64,000 bases of DNA from positions 12,501-76,500 of the forward strand of contig RPFO01001006.1 in NCBI GenBank assembly GCA_009746045.1, written 5' to 3'. The notes under the pieces are model-generated. The model was not told the origin of the DNA, searched no databases, and saw only the letters and a program-made list of their open reading frames with translations. Position 1 is the stretch's first letter, and each line of letters opens with the position of its first letter. Below, in pieces: positions 23,513 to 35,000 of the stretch. Both the position numbers and the translations under genes were made by a program. The DNA is from Mesostigma viride. Its lineage: Eukaryota > Streptophyta > Mesostigmatophyceae > Mesostigmatales > Mesostigmataceae.

Positions 23513-25700
23513 CTAGATGGGGATGTTATCCTCATCCGAGCTGTCCTCTACTGTAATGGCTGATGGCAGACGAGGCGGTAGTGTAGCGGCTATCCTCAGG
23601 GCCAATAACCTCCACCTGCAGACTTCTACCCTGGCTAGCAACGGGCCGCGGGGCCCGTAGGGAGAAAACAGGAGCATACCCCTCAGGAAGGTGCTTATCG
23701 CAGATGGCAGCCCATTTCTCCTTGTCAATCATGCGGGCGCGGAGTACGGATAGTCCCAGAAGCCCTGCATCTTCAAGCAGTTGTGTCACATAGGCTGCGG
23801 GTGTTGATGTCGTCGGCCGTGGAGGGAAGCCCTAGCTGCCAAGGAGCTTGAAGCGAGTCGCCGGGGGGACGGGGCTGCCGTCCAGCAAGAGGAGGGTCAG
23901 GGTGGGGCTATCCCAGCAGGGAAGCCGATGGCAACATGTTACCTCCGTTTTCTTGCTGATCATATCAAGGAGACAACCATATGCCCCACCGCCCGCGCTT
24001 CCAGTGATAAGCTGTCTAGCCAGAGTTGGGCTGCCTCCCGGGTTTCCACGAGCGTCGTGTCATCAGCGTAGATCAGATCGCTCAGGCGGTAGGGGGGGTC
24101 AACCCCGCCGTAGCTGGCGTACTCCGTGAAATCCATCCCCGGCGGGCGCCCCTCCACCGGCCCCGGGCGAAGCGGGCTTGTGCACGCCGCATAATATAGT
24201 CCACCGTAATGATGAATAGATATGGGGAGAGCACACAGCCCTGCCACACCCCGGTGTGCATGCAGGGGGAACGCCGGAGTGACGCCGTCGGCGGTACGGA
24301 TCTGGGCTTGGGACCCTTCATAGAACTGGCGGATCGATGATCTCAACGATGTACGATGGGACACGGAACAGGTGAAGGACCACCCACAGGGCGTCCCATA
24401 TAACCGTATATCGAATGCCTCAAGTGGTGTAATCCACGAAGATCAATAGCAATGGCACGAGGCCAGGGGCCAGGCGGCCCACTTCCTCGATCAGGCGGCG
24501 CGCGGTTATGGTGACCATGCATAACACAATTGCGACAAACACGGAAGCCCATGGATCTGGGACTCGGCCTAGGTAGGGATCGAAGCTGGCGCGCATGCGG
24601 TTCAGCAGGAGACGCATGAAGACTTTCAGCATGCAGCTTTGGAGGCATACGTCGCGGTACCTAGTTGCCGGTATCCGCGGCGGCCCCCTTGCCCTTGCAT
24701 GTAGAGCATGACCCGGACAGCGGTCTTCCAACAATACGTGGGCGGGGGGAGGCCATCTCGTAGAATCCGGTTGCAAACACCCCGGAGAAAAGGCTCAAGC
24801 TCAGGCATCTTAACCACCTCCGTTGAAATATTGTCCACTCGGCCCATGGCAGCATCATAGCGGAGGGTGGAGATGGCAGCAGCCCATTCCTGGGGAGTCC
24901 ACTCGTCGTGGGGCCCGTCCACCAGGGGGCCGGAGTGCGGTGGGACCAGGTAGTCTGTCTCACTGGTGGGCGCACCTGCGGGGGCTCAATGGGGCGCCGC
25001 CTCGGCTGGCCGCAGGGCGTGCAGCTGCAGCGGGGCCGGTCAAGCGGGGGGGGCGGGCCAGGGGCCCCCGATAGTTTGGCCTGGGAGCTGAACCAAATCT
25101 CAAGGCGTTCACTGGGGGTGCCCGCCCGATGTCAGCCCGTTGCGTTTCCCGCCGTCCGGTGAGACGGTCGAGAGAGCGCCAGGCCGCCTTGTGCTGGTTG
25201 GCGGCTGGCCGTGTGACGGTTGATTTCTGCGGCAAGTGTTTCCACCTCCTCCGGCCGTGCATGTGCGGCAGTATATGCTTGAGTAAGCCGTTCCTGACCA
25301 GTACGGGTACAGACCTGTCCTCCCCGCGGCGGCGGGCCTGCGCTAGCGCCAGCTAGCCGGGCGGCCGCGACCACCGGCCCGGGCGTCGCGCAGGTATAGC
25401 TAGAGCGGGGCTGGTCGGGCGCGGGGTTGCTCGGGGAGAAGCTTAGAGCCAAGCTCCAGGTGCCGAGCGCATGAACAGTTGGTAGGGTGGCGTGAGATCT
25501 ACACCGCGATCTGCATCCAGGTACATCAAAGGTTGCGCGTCCACGAAGGCAGACCTGATTGCATCGCGGCGAACATGTCATCCTCTGACCACTTCTCCCT
25601 GCGCCCACGGACGGTAAGCAGGTCCAATCAGGGCGGGGCCGGGGGCGGCGGCACGCAGGGCCGGGCCTGAAGACGTAGGCGCAAGGTTGCATGCGGTGAC
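23513..25700 (-). pseudogene. Second LINE relic: endonuclease-RT linker, RT domain and C-terminus, internally deleted
   Basis: Read on the minus strand. It starts in a linker (KAAWRSLDRLTGRRETQRAD) and runs through YLVPPHSGPLVDG, LRYDAAMGRVD, LLNRMRASFDPYLG, GVWQGCVLSPYLFI and a YADD box (24059-24070) to a point equivalent to KLLGS of the other copy. It then jumps to the C-terminal QLLEDAGLLGLSVL and DKEKWAAI block near 23790-23700. About 460 bp present in the 6.4-8.6 kb copy is missing here. Frames shift repeatedly. A 17 bp insertion at 23966-23982 is an example of the tiny insertion family described in the findings. Confidence 0.88.
23962..23982 (-). mobile_element. 13 nt insertion of the GTTGTCTCCTTG family in the LINE relic, ATAT duplicated
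   Basis: ATAT (23962-23965), CAAGGAGACAACC (23966-23978), ATAT (23979-23982). The other LINE copy is uninterrupted here: GACCTCAAGCC on its complementary strand aligns in length with GATCATATGCC once 17 bp are removed. Confidence 0.75.
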
Positions 25701-26427
25701 CATGGCGGTGATCCGATGCGACACTGCATGGGGGTGGTCAGCGTACGGGCATCGATCGTGACGGAAGAGCGCCAGCACTTGCGCACAAGTATGTAGTCCA
25801 ATCATACACATCGCGTTTTCCGCGTTTTCCGCGGCCCGGCACTGAACGCAAAGGTTTTCACCTTTGCGGAGTGCCTGATCAGAATACACATCGCCGCCGA
25901 GGGAGCATCGAGCCAGCCGCCCTGCGCATGGAGCCCACAAAGGTCACTAGTGCATCAGGCGGTTCAGCATGCAGCGTATTGGCAGCAGTCAAGAGAGTAT
26001 TCACAGCTGAATAATTAATTAATTAATTAATTCACAGCTAGTAGCAGCATTCATTGCCATCCTAAATTGGTAACACGTGTATAAAGGAGACAACCAGCGC
26101 AGGCCAGAAATTCGGAGAGTAAGTCCCTGTTAAATTTTCCACGTTTTCAAGCCGTTCAGGATCCATGATGAATATGAATTAATGGAGATGGAGATGTGTA
26201 GAATTGTGCATTGAAAATGTGGCTGGCTTACGTGCATGTAGCTAGAGCGACTTAAGATGACCTAGACGGTGGGGCCGGAAACAGCTTGCTCGATCAGGGC
26301 GTGTGTTTCGAGCCCAACTGGCCGGGAGTGTCGAGTGGTGAGCACCCTTGCTGCGATCGCTCTCCCACCATTTACGATGAAATACATTCTAAACAACGTA
26401 TACATTCTAAAAAATTGTGGTGCATTA
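25701..26427. other. LINE-flanking DNA with a longer GTTGTCTCCTTG-family copy
   Basis: About 26084-26210 (minus strand) aligns for over 100 bp with the copy at 31376-31505, including CTGGCCTGCGCTGGTTGTCT and CATCATCCTGAACG-like words. A short TTAA run lies near 26012. No gene recognised. Confidence 0.55.
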
Positions 26428-26838
26428 ATTAATTAATTATTTAAACTCTTCTCCCGTTGGGGAGTAACGGAGCATTAACCCCTATGGATGGATGGATGGA
26501 TGGATGGATGGATGGATGGATGGATGGATGGATGGATGGATGGATGGATGGACGGACGGACGGACGGACGGACGGACGGACGGACGGACGGACGGACGGA
26601 CGGACGGACGGACGGACGGACGGACGGACGGACGGACGGACGGACGGACGGACGGACGGACGGACGGACGGACGGACGGACGGACGGACGGACGGACGAA
26701 CGGACGGACGGCTGGATGGATGGATGGATGGATGGATGGATGGATGGATGGATGGATGGATGGACGGACGGACGGACGGACGGACGGACGGATGGATGGA
26801 TGGATGGATGGATGGATGGATGGATGGATGGATGGATG
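26428..26838 (+). repeat. Hairpin module, copy D, plus mosaic GGAT/GGAC microsatellite
   Basis: (TTAA)n, TCTCCCGTTGGGGAG, ACGGAGCATTAACCCC, then about 350 bp of tetranucleotides in alternating blocks: GGAT, GGAC, GGAT, GGAC, GGAT. Frames of WMDG, DGRT and HPSI type are artefacts. Confidence 0.95.
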
Positions 26839-27054
26839 TGGTGAATGGTATATGGATTGCCAGTACATGCAGGCCTGAGATTGTGGAGACATGACGGACC
26901 TGCCAACACCATCCACATGATGGACCAACCAACGTGCTCTTTAGTTTATGGAACATGGGGCAACAGCACTGAGGTATTTGCATGTGCAGATGGCTGCCAT
27001 ACGAAGCGGCACCTGACATTTGTGGGGGTCTCCCTGGCTCACATGCTATGAAGC

Positions 27055-28738
27055 TCAATCCTTTTTCCTCGGCAGCCCAGCCACAAAACCCTCCTGCGCT
27101 TTCTTTACGGCCGGTTTTTCCTTTGGTGCTTCATCCTTGGCTGAATCATTGCTTTTCTTAAGTGGCACTTCATCGTCGTCATATCCAAGCTCTTTCAGGT
27201 CTTGGCGCGCCATCAGGTTTCTGTAACCGAAAAGAATACAGACGACAGTGTGGCATAAGAAGATGCGCATGAGGATTACCACATAGCCATATGTTGTTAA
27301 TAAGGGACACTCCATGGTAGTGGATGTGCGCAAGCATGTTGCTATCCAGCTACTTATGAGGAAAGGTTGCCTTTGCAACTCTAGCGTAGCATGGCACCAT
27401 GTGTGGCAGCACCGAGTGCGGGGTCCCCCAAACGATACACACAGAGACCCCCCACACAGGACATGATGAAATAGCCACAAAGGTTGTACCAGAGGGTCAG
27501 CCATCGCAGGATTAGGCATTCCACAAATTTAGTTGTGTGTGCGTGCAACCACCAAAGCAAATGCACGAGGCCGCCCTCAGCTGCAACCGGTTATCACTTT
27601 AGGCTATACTTACCTTAGCTACAGTACCTTGTGACATGGATCCTGTGGCAAGCGCAGCAAGGTCCATGCAGTGAATGAGTTACTAAGCAAGGCAGGGGCC
27701 ATGAATAATGGGGTGCCAGACATGATGGGGGCATCAGAACTGCCCATGCAGGTAACCATTCTTGTACATGGATCCAACCGCCTTGCCCATGACGCCTTAT
27801 AACACACTGACATGTTCATAGCATTTGGACCGATGATTGTTAAGTGTCGTAAATGGTAAACGGGGGTGTCATCTAGGTCCAGGATCACCACACCATCTAC
27901 AAGTCACACATGAAACAAGTGTTCTCAAATGGAGTGCAACAATCAAGGCAGCCATAAAACAAATGTCAGGAAGATGTTGGTCGGGTGGTCGGTCAATCGG
28001 GGCAGTTGTTAGGGTGTTAGGGTGTTAGGGTGTTAGGGTGTTAGGGTGTTAGGGTGTTAGGGTGTTAGGGTGTTAGGGTGTTAGGGTGTTAGGGTGTCAG
28101 GGTGTTAGGGTCTTGGGTCTTTGAGGGTTTGGGCGTTTGGGTGTTTGGGTGTTTGGTTGTTTGGTTGTTTGGTTGTTTGGGTGGTGTCAGTAGGTGGGTG
28201 ACGAAGATAGTGATGGGGGTCTAATCCACCACTCCATGGGGCTGCCAAGGCATGCTCACTTTTCCATCCTGCATTCCAGATACCGCTTGCTTTCGGGCCG
28301 GCAACGCGATGCGTCCTGGTTGTGCGCGTTCAAGCATTTCATGTACTCGTACATCTCCTGCAGGGGCCGAGGCAGACAACCACGCGGGCACAAATGGTAA
28401 CCGGACGGGGAAACTTCTCCCATACACCTCAAGACCTCACAATGCAAAGGAATCACTGCGCACACTGGGGGGATGGGGGCGGGGATGGGGCTGGGATTGG
28501 CGTTGAGGCGGGGGAGCATGGTGTATGGCGGGGGTGGCGGGCGTGCGGAATACATTAAGTACGGCTTTGGAAGACATGCACGGGCTGATAGGAGAGCATC
28601 GGGCTTTCCCGTATCTTACCAGCGGGCGCAAGTGCACAAAAAACTCACCTTTTTGCATTCTCCGAAGTGATCCAGTGGAAAAACACCTTTTTCCGGAGGA
28701 ATGGGGGCTGCGGCTCGTCCAGCGCCGAACGCGCTCAT
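27055..28738 (-). CDS. COX19: COX19-like twin CX9C mitochondrial copper/cytochrome oxidase assembly protein
   Basis: Small intermembrane-space/cytosol protein that supports copper delivery to cytochrome c oxidase (known family role). Three exons on the minus strand: 28738-28649, 28357-28260, 27220-27055, joining in phase to 117 aa. The ATG at 28738 gives MSAFGAG..., then [17 protein letters not shown], the hallmark N-terminus of plant COX19. The twin CX9C motifs are intact: [11 protein letters not shown] and [11 protein letters not shown]. They are followed by [20 protein letters not shown] and a lysine/alanine-rich tail ending PRKKD. Donors are GTGAGT and GTGAGC; acceptors are CTGCAG and TTACAG. 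Intron 2 (about 1 kb) contains a telomere-like octamer array at 28010-28115. No neighbouring gene suggests an operon-like link. Confidence 0.93.
28010..28115 (+). repeat. Telomere-like octamer array (GTTAGGGT)n in COX19 intron 2
   Basis: About 12 units of GTTAGGGT, nearly perfect, then degenerating into GTTTGGGT- and TTGGTTGTT-like words to about 28180. It lies inside the intron, on the strand opposite to COX19 transcription. Confidence 0.95.
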
Positions 28739-29967
28739 GCTGGCGAGTAGAGAAAGCAAATTATTTAGAAGTTACCGTGCCCGGTCTGTGCACTCCAAGA
28801 TGGACGCAACAGTCCGCGCCTTCTTTACTGCACAAAAGACAGGAGTCCGCGCTGAGAAAGGATGGGCCAGCCCAGAAATCGCGAGTTTAGTCTCTTGCAC
28901 GCGTGGGCATCCTCCTTGAATTGCTCATACGATTATCGACTTCCCAAAGACCGTCGTTTTCAGCGCCAATGCCGAAGAGCGTTCTAAGGCATGCTCATTT
29001 CCAATGAATCCCGACGTTGCATCGGCGTCACAAACATCAAAGCTGGAAATCGGTCCGACTCTTCCGTTGTCTCGCATCGTCATGTGCGTTCACTGCGTAT
29101 TGTGTTGTCCATTGCTATTGTTTGCTTGACCTGAACGTGGCGTGGTGACGATATGACCATGATCGTCGATCATGTCCGTGGCCCGTGGTTTAAGGATCCA
29201 GCCATCCAGGCGCATTTGTCAACCATGGGTGCATAGGCCATAGGGTACCCTTCACAACCCGATGTCACACCGGGAATACGCGCGTACTTAAGTAATGCCG
29301 GAACCGGACCGAGAGAATGATGGTGACAGGATTTGTGCCATGATCAAGTCTGCTCCCCTTGCCTCGAGCCCTCGACACTCCCGTGACCACGGCTAGCAGC
29401 AGTGAGCTTGCCACTTCTTGCCACAGTTCGTGAATCGTGATCGGGGCTCGGGGTTCGGTCAGACGGGTGTGGCTACGCTGGGGCTGCGCTTAAAAGATCA
29501 GGCTTATTTACAAACTGGAAAATCGAAGGTCTTCATATCGTTACGCTCGAAACTACTTCCCATTACACAGACGACGTCCGGAATGGCCCCGGCATGATAC
29601 ATTATTAATTATTTACTTATTGGACTCCTTAGCTTAGGGTTCCTTTCATTTTACAGAAGGGACCACCTCTGATCATGGGTAGCCTGTCAGCTTGACAGAC
29701 CGACGAAGCGACGATGCAATTTACCGTTGAAGGGTCTTCGTAATGCACGCTACCCCTTATTTCCGATATCTAAGAACATGGGGGCTTTAGGAAGATTCAG
29801 GCAAACCGCAAACTTATGAGCGAGACCCTCGTGACGTCGCTGAATTCCAGCCGTGGTCAACCTGCCTACTTCGGCGATACTAGAATATCGCTTAGGTCCG
29901 TGCGTAGTACTCCTGCGCACTTAGGTCTAGTGGTGAGTCATCTTCTTTAGATTCAGCAATATCGGAC
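28739..29967. other. No supported gene upstream of COX19
   Basis: Would contain the COX19 promoter; no element is recognised. Sequence is non-repetitive with only short frames. Confidence 0.5.
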
Positions 29968-30008
29968 ATATTGGCACCCCTCTGTCTCCTTGATATTGGC
30001 ACCCCTCT
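29968..30008 (+). mobile_element. 9 nt insertion GTCTCCTTG flanked by a 16 bp direct repeat
   Basis: ATATTGGCACCCCTCT at 29968-29983 and again, exactly, at 29993-30008, with GTCTCCTTG between. This looks like a target-site duplication around the shortest member of the family. Confidence 0.7.
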
Positions 30009-30976
30009 CCGGTAAAGAGGTTTTTCGCAGTTGGGCTGTTTCGAAACGTTAAGTGAGATGCCTTCAGATCAGGAGACTCACACAGCCGCGAAATCATGCC
30101 AAAGGTCCTATGTTCGATTCCTTGCTGGTAGCTTCTAGGCTTTCTTCCTTAATTTCTGTGTTCCGCAGAATCTCGGATTTGGGCAGCTACAGTAGTGTTT
30201 TCACGTTTGTTGAGCACTTTCTGACGACAATATTGTAGAGGCAAGCAGCAATAGGCTACATGCAGCCACATCGTACGAGCGTAAATAAAAATTTAATTAA
30301 ATTAATTAAAATATAACATGACTCCGTTCCAAGGGAGATCATGTAGCACGTATTCCCTTTCTGGATGCACTGGAGGTGGGCGAAGCCGCGAAACCGAACT
30401 AAGCTAACTCTAAGCTAATCTAGAAATTAAACTCGTGGCTTCCGTGGGGAAGTCACGGAGCACCGGAGTGCTTTTAATCCCTGTATGTGCACAACAGGAA
30501 GAAAGGGCAGAGGCCCCCTTTCCCCTTCATGCCAGAGGCATGCCACAGCTCTGCAATCGGACACGGTAGACGATCCGGCAAGTTCTGTGGGTGCAATAAG
30601 GCCCATGTGAGCATATCATAACAAGGAGCGTGGGCATGCAAGTAAACGGATCATAGCCAGGACGTAGCATGGCTGTACAACGGCTAAGCGAAGGCTATAG
30701 CTGGTTGTGTACCGTGGGTTAGCGGTGCACGTGACTAGGTATCGGGTGGCACGGCTAGGCTAATCTAGAAAACCTGGCCTAACTACTCTACTCAGCAAAG
30801 CGCCCCTTTCTCCTGGGGGGGTAGGGCTTGCCCACACTAGGGGCTGGCGTGTGAGCCTGGACAATCGTCTTCCACCTCATCTTGTTCTGCATGCATAGCA
30901 GTCGATCCAAGCAAAAGAGAGGGAGGAAGTGCGGGGTTCAAACTGGGCTGGGACCACTGTACTACGTATGTAAGTA
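30009..30976. other. No supported gene; degenerate hairpin-module relics
   Basis: TTAATTAAATTAATTAA with ACTCCGTTCCAAGGGAG at 30290-30350, and TTAAACTCGTGGCTTCCGT with GTCACGGAGCACC at 30424-30480, resemble the hairpin module. A tRNA B-box-like GTTCGATTCC at 30112 was rejected. Confidence 0.5.
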
Positions 30977-31890
30977 CAGTCATTACCGCGTGCAGTTGTG
31001 TTTTTAAAGGTTGCGTTACCGCGTTAAGTTGCGCACGACGCCAAAGTTTAGTGGGCGGCGACCGCAACTTAAGCATCGGTGCCATCGCAACTTAATGCGG
31101 TAGTTAATGACTCAATTTGTACAGGTGTCAGGCCATTTTTGGCCGCGCAGGAGGCCACTTTTTGCCAAGTCCGGCCCCGCTATGTGCATGGCTTTAGGTG
31201 GCAAAATACGCAAGCTCCACTGGGGCCGCAGTCGTCCCCGCCTCCTGGCAATTATCATGATCTTAGTGAAAAGCGCGAATGCGGCAACCTTGCAATTCCA
31301 ATTAATTTGCAGCCTGCGGACTGCGGTACATAGCATAGTGCAGCTAGGGCGCACATGACGGCACATTTGTGGTATCAAGGAGACAACCAGCGCACGCCAG
31401 AAATCGGGAGAATCCGGACCGTTGTAGCTCGAGCCTGCCGTTATCTTGTCCGCGTGTTCGAGTCGTTCAGGATGATGAAGATGAATGGTGATGGAAATGT
31501 GTATCCATGGTATGTACATGTGATCAGTATACTTACTGATCATACCACACACACTGCGGTTTGAAACAGCACAGGCACTCACCGACTTGCAGTGTGGCTG
31601 CACCCCGGCCGGGCCGGGCGGCATGTGTATTGCGGCAGCCCGCCTTTCTCACAAAATATGAGAAGATACCTGGTATGGAAAAACAGGAAAATGGACTTAG
31701 GTCGGCTTTGATCATGCTGCATGCAGCTGGATCGGGCTTGACGAGAGCTGTCGAATGCCGTATAGAAGGCCGTGACAGTCCTGAGGAGGGGGTGGGATGC
31801 TAGCCTAATTCTACCGTTAAGTTGCGTTACCGCATTAAGTTGCGATGCCGAATTTTAGGCGTCCATCGCAACGTAACGCGGTAATGACTG
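30977..31890. mobile_element. MITE material with CAGTCATTACCGCG ends
   Basis: CAGTCATTACCGCG at 30977 and its reverse complement ending at 31890. Both end regions are themselves near-palindromic (AACTTAATGCGGTA around 31090; TTACCGCATTAAGTTGCGATG against CATCGCAACGTAACGCGGTAA around 31833-31885). This may be one 914 bp element or two short MITEs. TA precedes the left end; the right flank reads TT. A long copy of the GTTGTCTCCTTG family (31376-31505) lies inside. Confidence 0.6.
31376..31505 (-). mobile_element. Long copy of the GTTGTCTCCTTG family
   Basis: On the minus strand it runs from CACATTTCCATCACCATTC through GGTCCGGATTCTCCCGATTT to GGTTGTCTCCTTG. It aligns with the 26084 copy over its whole length and with 3645-3697 over the last 50 bp. 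Confidence 0.7.
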
Positions 31891-32081
31891 TTAATCGATC
31901 ACATAGGCAAGTTGTGTGCAACTATAGTTGTGTATACACGTCACACACAAACACACATTTGATCGAGTGTGTGCATGTAATGATCACACCAACTTTAGGC
32001 AAACTTGTTGAAACAAACAATTAATGATGCAGAAAATTTCTTAATCTCCTTCTGGCATGCTAGGATCAGAAAATCTAATGC

Positions 32082-35000
32082 CTACCACAACATCAAGGAC
32101 TGCTGCAGAAGCTCCGCGGCACTAGGCAGTTGTAGCTTTCTTGACAGCTGGACGCTCTGCGTGGGTGAGCCGCCTGCCGCCGCGGCCGCAGCAGCGGCTT
32201 CCTTGGCCACAGCAGCTGCCACACTCATGACACCCGAAGGCACAGTGCCAGACCTAGGCATGCTATCAACCCTCGGCATGGCAACTCTATCCGGCGACCG
32301 AGTCAGGCTCGCAGCCGGTGGCGCACCCAGCGGCCCCTTGGGGACGCCATCCTTGGGCAGTGTGCGAGCAGGCTCACCAGACATCTCGGCTGATGCATCT
32401 GTGCACGGGACTTCTCCCTCCTCTGCACTGCCCTCTTCCAAGCTACATAGCTCCTGCGCAGATGGCGGTGCAGAAGCACACGCATCACCGCAAAGGGCAG
32501 CATACGCCTCGTCGGCAGACGTACCAGCTGATGGCTCGATCACGGTCGCTCTGTCGTGACCTGCAGACTCCGCGCCAGCTGCGAGGGTGCATGCCGGATG
32601 GTCATCTCCTGTCCGCAAGCCAATGTCAGGAAAATGTGTCTCGATTGTTTGGCCAGCCACCCCACCAAGCCTTGCTTGTACACCTGGAATGCCCTGATGC
32701 TGAGCAAGGGCAGTCCCATGCGTGCATGGCCCACCTGGCGCCGTCCCCTTGGAGGCCGTGCCATCTCTACAGTCCTCGTGCCTTGCTGGTGCAGCAGCAG
32801 CCACGTTGCCTGAGCATGCTTTCTCACTGCCTGCACCAGTAGCCAGGCTTGGCCACGGCATGTCGCCAAACAGGGGCTTGCTCTCGGCCTCCCGCAGCCA
32901 ATCTCTCTCAGCCGTCACGCACACATCACTCAACGTATCCAACACGATGCCAGGTGGACCCCATCGCTGGGGCGCCCCGTTGACATGTGGTGGCTTGTTA
33001 GACGATGGCTGGGAGACGTTTGCCGTGCCACCTTTCTTCCTGGCTAGAGGGTCCCTGGACGTGACCTTCTCCAGCCACGCCTTGCCCTCGGGTGTCAGCG
33101 GCTGGCGTGCGTGTGATGGTTCCAGACAGAGGCGGGGACGTGCGGTTACCACCGATGAGATGAAAGGTACGTCCATGACCAAGCTGAGAAATCAAAGGCA
33201 CGATTGAGCCATGCATGCTGCAATTTTGGCCAATCAAAACACGCACTCACATCATTGGCATGCTCACCAAGTTTCAGATTAGCTAAGCCCCGCTCATGCT
33301 TATGATGATTATTTTGACCGCCACTTCTCCCATCCCCAATAGCAGGAAAATGCAAAGCTTTTCTCATGTCGTTGCCCTCCAGATACACAACGGTGGGAAA
33401 ATGCGTAGTAAGGACAACACACTTAAGGATTTCGTAGGAAAGGGGCCGAGCAACTTATTCAACGTTTTCACTTGCCGTGCACGTCCTCACCCGTGAATAT
33501 GCACTTGTTGCAAACGCTCCTACCCTGCCGCGCACTTCCTCACCTCCTTCAGGTCCTTCCCACGCCTCAAACCACTGCCTCACCTCGTGTGAGTAATTGC
33601 AGGCGCCCCCCCCTGCCACCCACAACCTTGTTCAACCTTTACCCTCCAGTATTTTCCTCGTGTGAGCTCTTCAAGCATCACCCCCCCGCCACCCACAGCC
33701 TTCGGTTACCCTCTACTTTTTACCTTGTGCGAGTACTTGCAGGCGTCCCCCTCCCGGCACTGCCCCATGCGACTCGACACAAATCCATGGAAGTACATGC
33801 AGGGGAACTTGGACGTGTCGTGGGAGTAGGGGCACTTGTCGCCCTGGATGCAGCGCTGGCTCGTGTAGAAGCGGCACAGCTGCGCGCACAGGGCATGGGT
33901 GCAAGTACCATGGGATGCCAGCACAGACAGTTTTGGCGACAGGCACGCGTAAAACGGACGCAGCGTACAGCGCTCACCAGAAGCTTCAATGATGCCGCTC
34001 CACTTGAGAATCCGGAAACAAGGTGACATCGAGACCTAGAAAAGCTTCCAACGTATATCAAGACATTGCGAACGATGGAGAATCACACAGAAACAACACT
34101 TGTGATGGGCAGTATTACTTATGAATGATTTTTACTTTGCAAATTATTGATGTGCTAGCAATCTTGGACAGGAAAAACATGGGCATTGCGCGGGGTCAGA
34201 CTGGGGGGTGCAGGTGGGTGGTCTGGGTCAGGAGGTTAGGCAGGCAGGAGGACTGGGGAAGGGAGGCAGCAGCGGCGACTCTTCTCACCTCCTTCTTGGT
34301 GTGCTGGACACCGACATGGGCGTACAGGCACGCATCCCCCTGGCATGCCGCAGGAAACGTGTGCGACCAAGGGAGCATTGTGGACACGGGCATAGAGGTG
34401 GACGCTGTTGTCAAAACAACACATGCAGGGGCAGACTTCACGGAGCAGCAAATGCAAAGTGCCAGAGGTGCCGGCCCTGCAGCCAGCAGGTGAGGCTAAG
34501 TCCCTCGGACGATGCCTGACAGACTAGGGACGGTCTGACAGACTAGCGCGCCCATACCAGAGAGCGGACGGGGGAGTCTAGAGCGCCCACCGAGCATCGG
34601 CAGCAAAGATTCCGGGTGCGTTGATCAAGACGATGAACCTGCTGTAGCTCACTTCTACCATTCGCAACGATGTCACCTACATCAATGAACCAGGATAGTT
34701 CGAAAAGGATAGCTTTGCCTACCTTTGCAACGTAGGCACTACCCCGAACCCTCACCCTTCCCCAACCTCCTCCCACCCGTCACACAGCCCTGGTTCACAA
34801 AATCCAAACCCACACAGAAAGAGCGCCCAGCTGGTTCTTGTGGGTGCCTAGTGCTGCCCTGGGCTAGACACAACATCCACACAAGAAATGAACCACTATG
34901 ATGTAGCTCGATGACGGAGCCTGCAAGCCCCTGGGACCCTGTTATTACCAAGGCCCAGGCTGTGTGGCAAGCTCTCAGGGTAAATAAAACCAAGGGCAGA

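Noticed and set aside
23962-23982. Helitron interpretation of the TATCAAGGAGACAAC motif (TC start, A/T target)
   Set aside because: No CTRR end or hairpin, and the variable end is the wrong one; direct repeats flank the insert.
26441-27058. HPSI/RPSV repeat proteins
   Set aside because: Translation of the GGAT/GGAC array.
30030-30130. tRNA gene suggested by GTTCGATTCC at 30112
   Set aside because: No T-stem, acceptor stem or A box can be paired around it.
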